Shown here: in pieces, positions 55,794 through 64,000 of the stretch
Layout: the number at the start of each line of letters is the position of its first letter
How positions within the stretch are numbered: the stretch's first letter is position 1
From: Streptomyces capillispiralis
Lineage (GTDB): Bacteria; Actinomycetota; Actinomycetes; Streptomycetales; Streptomycetaceae
Assembly: GCF_007829875.1 (NCBI RefSeq)
Contig: NZ_VIWV01000001.1
Coordinates: 1 to 64,000 of the forward strand
Length of the DNA: 64,000 nt
Reading direction: 5' to 3'
Made by a program: the position numbers and the translations under genes
Notes under the pieces: model-generated
What the model was told of the DNA's origin: nothing
Database searches by the model: none
What the model saw: the letters and a program-made list of their open reading frames with translations, nothing else

Positions 55794-56819
55794 GTGAGCA
55801 GCAGCCTGAAAGACGTGGCCGCCCGGGCGGGGGTCTCCGCGCGCACGGTGTCCAACGTGGTCAACGGTTCCGCGCGGGTGTCGGAGCAGACCCGCGTGCG
55901 GGTGCAGGAGGCGATCGACGAGCTGGGCTACCGGCCCAACCTCGCGGCCCGGAGTCTGCGGGCCGGCCGCACCGGCATCATCGGCCTCGCGATCCCGGAG
56001 CTGCATTCCCCCTACTTCGCCGAGCTGGCGGGTCTGATCGTGGACGAGGCACACCGCCGGTCGTGGACGGTGATCATCGATCAGACGCGGGGCGACGCGG
56101 AGGCGGAACGGCGTCTGCTGACCGGTGACGGCGGCAGGGTGATGGACGGGCTCGTCATCAGCCCCTGGGCTCTGGGAGCACCGGATCTGACCGCGACCGC
56201 GCGTCCCCTGCCCGTCGTGCTGCTCGGCGAGCGCAGTCCCCAGGGCATGGCCGACCGGGTCGCCGTGGACAACGTGGCCGCCGCGGAGGAGGCCACCGCC
56301 CACCTGCTGTCGTCGGGGCGCCGCCGCATCGCCGCGATCGGCCTTCAGCCCCATCTGGAGAACGGCACGGCGCGGCAGCGCGCCGAGGGCTACCGCAGGG
56401 CGCTGCGGAGCGCCGGGGTCACTCCCCGGGCCGGCTGGGAGCGTTCCGTGACCGCGCTGCACCGGGAGGACGGCGCCCGTGCCATGGCGGAACTGCTGGA
56501 CGGCGATGCCGCCCCGGACGCGGTGTTCGCGTTCAGTGACGAACTGGCCCTGGGTGCCCTCCACACGGCACACGCCCGAGGGCTCAGGGTGCCGGAGGAC
56601 CTGGCGGTCGTCGGGTTCGACGACATCGAGGACGGCCGGTTCAGCCATCCGCCCCTCACCACCGTCTCCCCCGACAAGCGCCAGATCGCCGCCCGGGCCC
56701 TGCAGTGCCTCGCCGACCGCATCTACAGCCCCCGCAACGAGGTGCCGGCCGCCGATCTGACGATCCCGCACCGTCTGGTCGTCCGCGGGAGCACCGTAGG
56801 CGACGCGGCGACGCGGTGA
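55794..56819 (+). CDS. LacI-family repressor
   Basis: 341 residues from GTG 55794 (another GTG is 6 bases earlier). HTH SLKDVAARAGVSARTVSNVVNGSARVSEQTRVRVQEAIDELGYRPNLAARSLR, hinge, then a periplasmic-binding-protein-like sensor (GIIGLAIPELHSPYFAELAGLI, GLVISPWAL, FAFSDELALGALHTAHARGLRVPEDLAVVGFDDIE, PPLTTVSPDKRQIAARAL). Ligand probably a sugar or related small molecule. Likely regulates itself and the PhyH gene. Confidence 0.92.
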   Translation: MSSSLKDVAARAGVSARTVSNVVNGSARVSEQTRVRVQEAIDELGYRPNLAARSLRAGRTGIIGLAIPELHSPYFAELAGLIVDEAHRRSWTVIIDQTRGDAEAERRLLTGDGGRVMDGLVISPWALGAPDLTATARPLPVVLLGERSPQGMADRVAVDNVAAAEEATAHLLSSGRRRIAAIGLQPHLENGTARQRAEGYRRALRSAGVTPRAGWERSVTALHREDGARAMAELLDGDAAPDAVFAFSDELALGALHTAHARGLRVPEDLAVVGFDDIEDGRFSHPPLTTVSPDKRQIAARALQCLADRIYSPRNEVPAADLTIPHRLVVRGSTVGDAATR

Positions 56820-56918
56820 CGCTCCGACGGGCACGAGCGAGGGCGGCCCGCCGGTGGGCCGCGGGAACAGGTGCCCCGGGACCGGTGGTGTCGTCGGTGA
56901 GCCTCCGGCTCGTTCTCC

Positions 56919-57635
56919 TCATATGCCCGCTGCCAGGCGTCCCGCGTACCCCACCATGACGACCCAGAAGAGGCCGGTGAATCCGCGTTCGCCGATTCTC
57001 GTGTTGAAGCGCCTTCCCAGGAAGGTCGCGGAAAGCATCAGGGGGACGCAGATCACGGCGACGAGATAGTCCTGGCCGGTGAGCAGAGAGGCCTCCGTCC
57101 AGACGGCGGTCTTGGTGACGTCGCCGACGAGCGAGGTCAGGGAGAGCGCGCCGACGAGGTGGAGGCGGTCCAGGCCCAGCCCCCGGACGGCGAGCCCCTT
57201 GAGGGGACCGGACGTGCCGCTGAACCCGGACGTCGCACCGGCGGCGAACGCCATCAACGGCGAACTCGCCTGCCGCCAGCGGGTGAGCCCGAGCGACTCG
57301 ATCAGAAAGGCCGCAGCGAAGGAGAAGATGACGGCGAGGGCCACAGCCCGTTCGGGAGCGGACACCAGCAACTTGGCGCCCAGGAACGTCCCCACGGCGA
57401 CCAGGAGAATGACGACGGCGGCCTTTCGGTAAGGAAGTGTCCTGCGGTAAGCGAAGACCTTGACGAAGTTGTTGGCGGCGAGAAGGAGCGCGGCCAGCGC
57501 CACTCCGGGCTTGGTGCCGAGCACGAGGGCCAGGGTGGGGACGAGAATCAGGCTCCCCCCGAATCCGGCCGCGGCGGACAGGGTGAAAGCGGCGGCCACG
57601 GCCACGAACACCACCGGAAGCAGAAATGGCTCCAT
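56919..57635 (-). CDS. TauE/SafE-family permease
   Basis: 238 residues, largely hydrophobic with about seven membrane segments. Typical family elements: AAAGFGGSLILVPTLALVLGTKPGVALAALLLAANNFVKV and GATSGFSGTSGPLKGLAVRGLGLDRLHLVGALSLTSLVGDVTKTAVW. The family exports sulfite, sulfoacetate or other organic anions; substrate unknown. Tail-to-tail with the LacI gene; a GCGGCCC/GGGCCGC hairpin at 56843-56862 may terminate both. Confidence 0.88.
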   Translation of the reverse strand: MEPFLLPVVFVAVAAAFTLSAAAGFGGSLILVPTLALVLGTKPGVALAALLLAANNFVKVFAYRRTLPYRKAAVVILLVAVGTFLGAKLLVSAPERAVALAVIFSFAAAFLIESLGLTRWRQASSPLMAFAAGATSGFSGTSGPLKGLAVRGLGLDRLHLVGALSLTSLVGDVTKTAVWTEASLLTGQDYLVAVICVPLMLSATFLGRRFNTRIGERGFTGLFWVVMVGYAGRLAAGI

Positions 57636-58308
57636 CAGCGCTCCTCAGTCGTTCCGGCCGAGCAGCTGTCGCGCTCGGTGAAAGGCGAGCGACCAGGACA
57701 TCTCTGCGGCGCCGGCCGGGCACGGCGGCAATTCGGGAACCCGGTGTTGTCGCACCCCTCTTCCGATGGTTTTCCGGCGGGCGCGTACGATCCATGACCA
57801 AGGGATACCACCAGGCTCCTACCGTTTCCGACAGCGATGCAACCCGTCGGGGCCGGAGGGTTTCGTTGACTCGGCAAAAACTCGGACCAAAGACAATTCG
57901 CCGCCGCTGAAGACGAGTTGCCGGTCGAGATACGGTGCTGTGTACTGGGAGTGGACCCGCGCAGTACGGGAGCGACGTCATCACCAAGGGCGTCCGGCAC
58001 GACGCGCACCGTGCGCATGCCGGCCTGGAAACACATCACCGACTCCGCGGCCGCCACCCGGTCCTCTTTGTCGTGCTCCTGATCCGGCACGACCGGATCG
58101 AGCGATTCCGGCACGGAGCCCGGCCAGGGAAGCGGAGCCCTGGAACGGCCGGTGTCGCGGAGGCGCCGCGCGCCGCGGCAGTCCTCTCACTCGCGCGCGG
58201 CGAGGGCCCGGGAGCCCGGGGCTCCGGTGGACAGCGAACGGTCCCGCACCGGATTCCGGCGTCCCGCCGTGGTCCGGGACACACGACGTCACGAGCAGGA
58301 GGCTCACC
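57636..58308. other. intergenic region upstream of an uncharacterised operon
   Basis: About 670 bp without a gene I can support. It has a locally lower GC content around 57770-57930 (for example AAAAACTCGGACCAAAGACAATTC region) where promoters for the permease and for the operon starting at 58309 might lie; I could not pick a clear -35/-10 pair. Confidence 0.4.
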
Positions 58309-58590
58309 ATGGCGCACGAACCGAGCAGCGGCCGGGAGTACGCGGCACAGGACGCCGCTGTGGCTCAGGTCGGCCCGGCGCAGTCGCTCTCCGATCAGCG
58401 GGCGGCACCCCGGTCCGATGTCGATCCCGAGCGGCGGCAGCGGATGCTGGACGAACGTGAGGAGCGGTTCACCCGGGCGCGCAAGCCGATGGGTCCCACC
58501 TCCGACCAGGTCCCCGAAACCGTCCCGGAGGACGTCACGCCGCCCTCCGACGGCCAGTCGAGCACCACACCCGAACCCAACGAGCCGTGA
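58309..58590 (+). CDS. small hydrophilic protein, first gene of an uncharacterised operon
   Basis: 93 residues, ATG 58309, 6 bases after a perfect AGGAGG. Charged, Pro/Ser/Thr-rich, with no Cys, no Trp and no predicted membrane segment or signal peptide; a short helix (DPERRQRMLDEREERFTRARKP) stands between disordered ends. I do not recognise the family. It is followed at 38 bases by the next gene, so it is probably co-transcribed. Confidence 0.65.
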   Translation: MAHEPSSGREYAAQDAAVAQVGPAQSLSDQRAAPRSDVDPERRQRMLDEREERFTRARKPMGPTSDQVPETVPEDVTPPSDGQSSTTPEPNEP

Positions 58591-58627
58591 GCGGCGGCAG
58601 GACGTAAGTCCCGGAAGGACGGCAGTC

Positions 58628-59866
58628 ATGGCTACAGTCCGCCTCGTCCAGAACATCGGCCTGGACGACCATGCGACCAGTACCCAGACGAGCACCATCA
58701 ACGAGACCACCGCTGCGGCGTCGAACACCAATGCCTTCGTCACGGGTAACTGGTTCGCCAGCCGCACCACCACGGCCGGCAAGGAATGGCAGCTGGTGGA
58801 TCCCTTCACCGCGCTGCCCTCCGCGGCCGGCGGATTCTGCTGTGACCAGATCGCCCTGTACGAGCCGAGCCGCGACATCTGGATCTGGATACTGCAGTAC
58901 ATCACGCACGAGGACCCCCATCAGCCGGGTGTCCGCAACAACGTCTTCCGGGTGGCGGTCTCCCCCGGGACGGATCCCACCGCCTGGCACTGGTGGGATT
59001 TCGCCCCGACCGGTCTGAACGCCGACTGGCGGGACATGTGGTTCGACTATCCGGACGCCGCGACCAGCGCGAACCACCTCTATGTCACGTTCAACGCCTT
59101 CAACTCCGCCGACCGCTGGCAACGTGCCGTCGTCTTCAAGTTCCCCCTGGACACCCTGAGCGCGGGCACCTCACTGGGCTACCAGTGGTGGTCGACCACG
59201 GACAACGGCTCGCTGCGCCTCACGCAGGGCGCCGCGGAGAGCATGTTCTTCGCCAGCCACAACGGTGGCACGAGCCTGCGCGTGCACGGCTGGCCGGACA
59301 ACTCCAACACCGTGGGGTGGTTCGACGTCCGCGTCAGCCCGTGGAGCGCCGGCCCCTACCAGTCCCAGGGACCCGACGGCGTGGACTGGCTCGCCCAGCG
59401 CATCGACTCCCGCATCACCGGCGCCTGGGTGAGCGGGACCCGTGCCGGCTTCCTGTGGACCGCCGCGGCCCGCGCCGGCCGCCCCGTGCCGTATGTCAAG
59501 GGCGCGGTCGTCGATGTCACCACGCAGGGCCTCGTGGAGGAGCCCGACATCTGGAACCAGCAGTCGGCCTTCGCCTACCCCGCGGCCTGCCCGAACAGCC
59601 AGGGCGTCATCGGCGTGAGTCTCTTCATGGGTGGCGGCTCCGTGCATCCGGGCCATGTCGTCGGCTTCCGTGACGGCCCGGAGTGGCGGCTGGCCTTCAC
59701 CCGCCAGAGCACTCAGGGCCCGGACACCGGCACCTGGGGCGACTACCTCACCTGCCAGCGGTACCACCCGGAGACGTCCGAGTGGGTGGCGTCCGGGTAC
59801 ACGCTGCAAGGCGGCGGCGACCGGCGTTTCGTGGAACCGCAGTTCGTCCGCTTCGGCATCGGCTGA
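58628..59866 (+). CDS. uncharacterised beta-propeller-like protein
   Basis: 412 residues from ATG 58628. Rich in Trp, Asp and Gly-containing beta strands; repeated motifs such as FCCDQIALYEPSRDIWIWILQYI, ANHLYVTFNAFNSADRWQRAVVFKFPL and GVIGVSLFMGGGSVHPGHVVGF resemble blades of sialidase/BNR-type propellers. No signal peptide is visible. N-terminal segment is Thr/Asn-rich (STQTSTINETTAAASNTNAF). No family name can be given; the adjacent gene encodes a second propeller-like protein. Confidence 0.7.
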   Translation: MATVRLVQNIGLDDHATSTQTSTINETTAAASNTNAFVTGNWFASRTTTAGKEWQLVDPFTALPSAAGGFCCDQIALYEPSRDIWIWILQYITHEDPHQPGVRNNVFRVAVSPGTDPTAWHWWDFAPTGLNADWRDMWFDYPDAATSANHLYVTFNAFNSADRWQRAVVFKFPLDTLSAGTSLGYQWWSTTDNGSLRLTQGAAESMFFASHNGGTSLRVHGWPDNSNTVGWFDVRVSPWSAGPYQSQGPDGVDWLAQRIDSRITGAWVSGTRAGFLWTAAARAGRPVPYVKGAVVDVTTQGLVEEPDIWNQQSAFAYPAACPNSQGVIGVSLFMGGGSVHPGHVVGFRDGPEWRLAFTRQSTQGPDTGTWGDYLTCQRYHPETSEWVASGYTLQGGGDRRFVEPQFVRFGIG

Positions 59867-59938
59867 CCCGCTCCGCGCACACCGCGCGACGGACCGCCGC
59901 CGCGCGGTGTGCGGACGCCCCCGGGAGAGGAGTCCCTC

Positions 59939-61030
59939 ATGGCGACCGCGTTCTTCACCGAGGTCGTGGACGCCTCCCGTACGGCCCACGGCCAGGTGTC
60001 GCTGGCCGTCGACGCGGCGAACACCCCGTGGATCGCGTTCACGACGCCGTCCGGTGAGGTCGTGCTGGCCAGACGGTCCGAGACGGAGTGGGTGTGCGAA
60101 CAACTGCCGGCGGAGCCGGCCGCGCACGACGACTACCGCATCGGCCTCGGCATCGACGCGTCGTTCCAGCCGCATGTCGCCTACCAGAGCCGGGCCACCG
60201 ATCACCTGATCTACGGGGTCAGGGAGACCCAGTGGAGTTTCGAGGAGGTCCCCACGGCCGCGGGCCTGTTCCCCGAGCGGGTGCGCTTCCCGTCCATGAC
60301 GGTCAATCAAGGCATCTTCAGCGAACCGCCGTTCAGGAACAGGCCCCACTTCGCCTATCAGGCCGGCCTCCGACTGTGGCATGCCACCAAGGCGCCCCCG
60401 AAGACGGACCCGGGGAAGCCCCCGACATGGAGGAAGAACGTCCATGTCGTCGATGACTCGAACCTCGCGGAGAAGGGCTGGTTCACGACTCTGGCCTTCG
60501 ATTCCGACGAGACACTGCGGATCGCCTCCTTCGACGATCTCTCCCCCTCCGGACAGTCCGTCCGCAGGCTGCGCGTCGCGACCATGATCCCGGGAACCGA
60601 CTTCGTGGGGCAGCCCGACAGCTGGCAGGTGCAGGTCCTGAACGGGGACCAGGTGCTGGGGGAACACCCCTCGATGGCGCACTCCATCACCGGGGAGAGC
60701 GTGATCTCGTACATCGAGCGGCGAGGGCTCACGCTCAACGTCTGCATGTTCGGCGACTTCCCGGAGTCGCCGGCGGTCGAGGTGGTGACCGACGACGTGG
60801 ACAACGACCACGTGTACCCGGCCTCCGGCGTGAGCCATGCGTCACGGTTCTGCGTCGCCTACGGCTCCGGCGGCCGGCTGAGGTTCGCGACGCGCACCGG
60901 CATCGGGGCGTTCCTCATCGAGGACGTCGAGGCCGGTGGCGCCTGGAGCGACATGCGGTTCGACGGGGAGGGAAGCGCTCATGTCGCGCACATCGCGGCC
61001 GGAACGCTCCGGTACGGCGTGACGGCGTGA
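59939..61030 (+). CDS. second uncharacterised beta-propeller-like protein
   Basis: 363 residues, ATG 59939 behind GGAGAGGAG. Repeating strand pattern about every 50-60 residues (VSLAVDAANTPWIAFTTPSGEVVLARR; RIGLGIDASFQPHVAYQSRATDHLIYGVR; FTTLAFDSDETLRIASFDDLSPSGQSVRRLRVA; ASGVSHASRFCVAYGSGGRLRFATR; DMRFDGEGSAHVAHIAAGTLRYGV), consistent with a six- or seven-bladed propeller. No signal peptide. Function unknown. Confidence 0.7.
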   Translation: MATAFFTEVVDASRTAHGQVSLAVDAANTPWIAFTTPSGEVVLARRSETEWVCEQLPAEPAAHDDYRIGLGIDASFQPHVAYQSRATDHLIYGVRETQWSFEEVPTAAGLFPERVRFPSMTVNQGIFSEPPFRNRPHFAYQAGLRLWHATKAPPKTDPGKPPTWRKNVHVVDDSNLAEKGWFTTLAFDSDETLRIASFDDLSPSGQSVRRLRVATMIPGTDFVGQPDSWQVQVLNGDQVLGEHPSMAHSITGESVISYIERRGLTLNVCMFGDFPESPAVEVVTDDVDNDHVYPASGVSHASRFCVAYGSGGRLRFATRTGIGAFLIEDVEAGGAWSDMRFDGEGSAHVAHIAAGTLRYGVTA

Positions 61031-61045
61031 GGCCGGTGATGGTTC

Positions 61046-63778
61046 GTGGCTGAACACACCTTCCTGCTCGTGCGGAGCGACGACCTCGTGGTCCTCGCCG
61101 TACGGTGGTCCGGGTTCGAGATCCGCGACCAGGGGCCCTCCGCGCTCCCCCTCCTGGAGGCCACGGACGAGCGGGCGACCGTGACCCTTGCCTTCCCGCC
61201 GCAGGCGATCCTGGAGCAGACCACGGCCTCCGCCTTCCACACGGCCGGTCTGGTGCACAGCGACTCACGCCTGGCCGGCTCCGGTGAGCTGCCCTTCCGG
61301 GTCGCCGCCGGAACGGTCATCGAGTCGAGCGCACAGGGCATCCTCGGGGCGCTGGCCGACGGACGCGCGCGTCTGGAGCCGGCCTCGGGCATCGAGATGC
61401 CGTGGGGGCTCGACGTGGACCCGCTGGCCCGGACGCCGGGCGCCTCGGTGGTGTCCGAGCACACCGACCGGCCCGTGGTGGCGGCGGGTTCGGGCGCGGT
61501 GGGGCTGTGGTCCATGCGGCTCAGGGCGAGCGACGGGTCGCCGCAGGACGCGGGTCTGTTCATCCGGCCCACCTTCGTCGCGGACAGCGGCATCCCCGCC
61601 CAGGGCCTGTTCCAGCGCCCGCCGTTGGAGGGCGTACGAAGCATCATCGTCACGTCCAGCCACGACATCTCGCTGCCGCGGGCGACCCGACTGGAGCTGA
61701 CCGCGCTCGGCGGTTCCCTTTCCGCCGCGGCGAAGTGGCCCTCCGACTCGTGGACCCACGACATGGTGCTCGGGCGCGACCAGAAGGTGGACTTCACCGC
61801 GCAGGGCACGCTCTGGCCGTTCGGGTTCCGGGCGGTCTACCAGGACTTCACCACGCGGGAGTTCCTTCCCGTGCACAACCCCCAGTCGCTCGGCTGTGTC
61901 GCGGGGCTCCTGAGGAAGCGGACTCTGGTGATCACGCTGCCGCTCCTCTCCGGGACACGCACCCCGACGTTCCCGTTCGACGAGGTGGAGATCCTGGGAC
62001 GGCAATTCGCCCTCGACGGCTCGGCCGAGCCCCCGAATCCGCACCTGTTCATCCCGGGCGGCGCCCTCACCCCCGTCCGGTTCCCGCTCCGTTGTCGCGC
62101 CGGGACCACGGACGTCGAGTGCGCCCTCCCGCTGATCTTCGTCAGCGACACGCTCCTGGGCCCTTCACCGGACTTGCTGGCCCAATGGCGGCCCCATGCC
62201 ACCGCCCGTATCCCCGGCACCCGGATCGACATGGTGGGCGCCGGGGGCCTGCCCGGAGACGTCCTGGAGGTGCACGCGCTGACGTTCTCCGGCGCGGAGG
62301 ACGGCACGGGCCACCGTCCGGACGTGGAGACGTTCGACGCCGTGGTGCCGGCCCTGCGCTCCCTGCTCCCCGGATCGCCGCACGAACAGGCGCACACCCT
62401 GCGCTACGCACCGCAGCTGCGCTCCCTCGCCGGCCGTGCCCCGCACAGCGGGCGAGGCGCCGTCCCCGACGTCCCGCTCCTCTTCGAGGCACCGTCCGGC
62501 CTCCCGGTCAGCTTCACCCGCAACGCCGACCGTTCGGGCGGCCTGGTGGCACCGAGGTTCAGCGCCGACGGGATCTCACGCGAACTCGGCCCGGTGGCGA
62601 CCAGCACACTGCCGGGCGCCCCCGACCTGGAGGCCGCGCTGCTCGGCGCGTTCGACGGGGCCACCCTGTTCGGCTTCCCCCTCGCCTCCCTCATCGACAC
62701 CGCGGTCGATCCGAGGCCGGGCCCGCCCGCGATCGTGCAGAGGCGGGTGGACGACGCGTTCGTGACGGAGATGCGGTGGGAGAGGCTGAGGCTGAAGGCC
62801 CACAGCGCCTTCCAGCCGCGAGCGACGGCGGCGCCTCCCCGGCTCGACCTGTTCGTCGGAGGCACGACGGCACCGTCCGGGGCGGTGGAACCCACCACCA
62901 CCTGCGCCCTGAAGGACTTCACCCTCGTGCTGCCCCCGCCGCCGGCGGCTCCTCTGCTGAAGCTGTCGTTCGACTCGGTGACGTTCACGCAGGGCCCCTG
63001 CCGGGCACCGGCCGTCTCCCTCGACGGGATGGGAATCGAGTTCGCGGGTCCGCTCCAACTGCTGCGGGAGCTGCAGTCGCAGCTGGAGTCGCTGATCGGC
63101 GCACGGGGGCCGACCACCAGTGTGTCGACCTCGGGCGTCACCGTCGGCTACGAGGTCGGCATACCGAAGGCCGCGGCCGGCATGTTCCTGCTGCAGAACG
63201 TGACCGGGCGGGTGAGGGTGACCGTTCCCTTCGTCGAGGAACCGGTGTCCGTGGCGCTGGGGCTCGCGGGCCGCGAGCATCCGTTCGCCCTCACCGTCAG
63301 CGCGTTCGGCGGCGGCGGATACGCCGACGTCGAGATCGCCGGCACGAGGGAACCCAAGGTGGAGATGTCCCTGGAGTTCGGCGCGATGCTGGCCGTCGAC
63401 TTCGTGATCGCCAGGGCCGAGGTGCATGCCCTGGGAGGCGCCCGCTTCCTGCGGCACCCGGACGGCCGGGTGGAACTGGAGGCGTTCCTGCGGATCGGCG
63501 GCAGCGTGGAACTGCTCGGACTGGTCTCCGTCTCCATCGAGTTGCGGGTGTCCCTCACCTACCTGGACGGCCCGCCGCGGCTGTTCGGCCGCGCGACCCT
63601 GGTGATCGAACTGGACCTGACGCTGTACTCGGAGACGGTGACCGTCGACAGCGGAACGATCGAACTGATCGGTGGCGGCGCCCCCACCCGGCACCTCGAA
63701 GAAGCGTCCACGCCGGCCGAACGCTCGGCATCGGGTTTCGAGGCGTGGCAACGGTACCGAAGGGCGTTCGCACCATGA
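61046..63778 (+). CDS. uncharacterised 910-residue beta-rich protein
   Basis: GTG start at 61046, 15 bases after the previous stop. Long beta-rich protein without signal peptide or clear membrane helix. The C-terminal 200 residues alternate hydrophobic and polar residues over long strands (VGYEVGIPKAAAGMFLLQNV, VSVALGLAGREHPFALTVSAF, LLGLVSVSIELRVSLTYL, ATLVIELDLTLYSETVTV), as in a beta-barrel, beta-solenoid or lipid-binding sheet. The middle has Pro-rich linkers. It overlaps the next gene by ATGA, so the two products are likely made together. I do not recognise the family. Confidence 0.7.
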   Translation: MAEHTFLLVRSDDLVVLAVRWSGFEIRDQGPSALPLLEATDERATVTLAFPPQAILEQTTASAFHTAGLVHSDSRLAGSGELPFRVAAGTVIESSAQGILGALADGRARLEPASGIEMPWGLDVDPLARTPGASVVSEHTDRPVVAAGSGAVGLWSMRLRASDGSPQDAGLFIRPTFVADSGIPAQGLFQRPPLEGVRSIIVTSSHDISLPRATRLELTALGGSLSAAAKWPSDSWTHDMVLGRDQKVDFTAQGTLWPFGFRAVYQDFTTREFLPVHNPQSLGCVAGLLRKRTLVITLPLLSGTRTPTFPFDEVEILGRQFALDGSAEPPNPHLFIPGGALTPVRFPLRCRAGTTDVECALPLIFVSDTLLGPSPDLLAQWRPHATARIPGTRIDMVGAGGLPGDVLEVHALTFSGAEDGTGHRPDVETFDAVVPALRSLLPGSPHEQAHTLRYAPQLRSLAGRAPHSGRGAVPDVPLLFEAPSGLPVSFTRNADRSGGLVAPRFSADGISRELGPVATSTLPGAPDLEAALLGAFDGATLFGFPLASLIDTAVDPRPGPPAIVQRRVDDAFVTEMRWERLRLKAHSAFQPRATAAPPRLDLFVGGTTAPSGAVEPTTTCALKDFTLVLPPPPAAPLLKLSFDSVTFTQGPCRAPAVSLDGMGIEFAGPLQLLRELQSQLESLIGARGPTTSVSTSGVTVGYEVGIPKAAAGMFLLQNVTGRVRVTVPFVEEPVSVALGLAGREHPFALTVSAFGGGGYADVEIAGTREPKVEMSLEFGAMLAVDFVIARAEVHALGGARFLRHPDGRVELEAFLRIGGSVELLGLVSVSIELRVSLTYLDGPPRLFGRATLVIELDLTLYSETVTVDSGTIELIGGGAPTRHLEEASTPAERSASGFEAWQRYRRAFAP

Positions 63779-64000
63779 GCGACCTGCTGTGGATCCCGGT
63801 GCCCGGAGGCATCGACGGCGGCAGCCCGTTGCTGCGCGTACTCGTCGTGCCGAGACTCGACGGCGGGACCCCGGCCGGGCACGGGATGGCCGAGTGGCCG
63901 CCGCCCGCCCTGACCGGGGGCACCGTCCGGGCCGAGCTGTTCGTCCCGGGCTCGGGCCCGCCGCGACCGCCGGACCGTCAGGTCGACATCGTGCCCGGCC
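63775..64000 (+). CDS. uncharacterised protein, truncated by window end
   Basis: ATG 63775 overlaps the stop of the 910-residue gene. The 75 visible codons (MSDLLWIPVPGGIDGGSPLL, then RVLVVPRLDGGTPAGHGMAEWPPPAL) are strongly GC-biased and open to the window edge. The start is that of a cytoplasmic protein. The family is not recognised; the full gene lies beyond the window. Confidence 0.65.
   Translation, partial: MSDLLWIPVPGGIDGGSPLLRVLVVPRLDGGTPAGHGMAEWPPPALTGGTVRAELFVPGSGPPRPPDRQVDIVPG

Noticed and set aside
57635-58114. A 159-codon minus-strand frame upstream of the TauE/SafE gene
   Set aside because: No ribosome binding site, mixed composition and poor third-position bias; no similarity recognised.

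Overview
The window is very GC-rich actinobacterial chromosome. Third codon positions are strongly G/C, GTG starts are common, genes overlap by 4 bp (ATGA/GTGA), and the families seen (XRE-TPR and PAS-LuxR regulators, NB-ARC/TPR protein, GH92 mannosidase, Ser/Thr kinases) are typical of Streptomyces. The species cannot be read from the sequence.

1-6.2 kb is an accessory, partly decayed region. It holds a secreted SH3-like protein, a winged-helix regulator, a lytic-transglycosylase-like gene, and an intact IS5/IS427-type insertion sequence whose CTAG target duplication falls on that gene's stop codon. It also holds a second, heavily decayed IS5-type transposase and several short tandem repeats.

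6.2-33.1 kb is a complete antimycin-type depsipeptide gene cluster, recognised by gene content and order. The minus-strand block 14312->6221 is antHIJKL (PaaABCDE-like oxygenase), antM (ketoreductase), antN (tryptophan 2,3-dioxygenase), antO (alpha/beta hydrolase) and antP (kynureninase). The plus-strand pair antG-antF is the carrier protein and aryl-acid ligase. The minus-strand block 30772->16864 is antC (NRPS C-A-T-C-A-KR-T), antD (PKS KS-AT-T-TE) and antE (crotonyl-CoA carboxylase/reductase). The plus-strand pair antB-antA is the acyltransferase and ECF sigma factor. Tryptophan is routed to anthranilate, loaded on AntG and converted to the aminosalicylate starter; AntC adds threonine and a reduced keto acid; AntD adds an alkylmalonyl unit and closes the ring; AntM and AntB tailor C8. 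Kynureninase is present but no phosphopantetheinyl transferase gene follows it (an antP+ antQ- form). A PAS-LuxR regulator of the PimM/FscRI type sits convergently next to antA, and a matching palindrome lies between antB and antC.

33-47 kb is a signalling region. It has an XRE-TPR regulator, a two-gene NB-ARC/TPR 'NLR' plus small-partner operon sharing a short Gln/Gly-rich motif, a secreted serine-hydrolase-like protein, an FHA protein coupled to a kinase with an external lytic-transglycosylase-like domain, a decayed FtsX-like permease, a GAF/SpoIIE-type phosphatase and a second membrane kinase.

47-57.6 kb carries metabolic genes with readable control sites: a secreted GH92 alpha-mannosidase, TetR/EamA divergent pair with duplicated operators, GNAT acetyltransferase behind a leader peptide, secreted endonuclease/exonuclease/phosphatase protein, PhzF-family isomerase, PhyH dioxygenase divergent from a LacI regulator, and a TauE/SafE permease.

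58.3-64 kb is a compact plus-strand operon of five genes that I cannot assign (small acidic protein, two beta-propeller-like proteins, a 910-residue beta-rich protein, and a gene that runs off the window). With the NLR pair it is the best candidate for an undescribed system.
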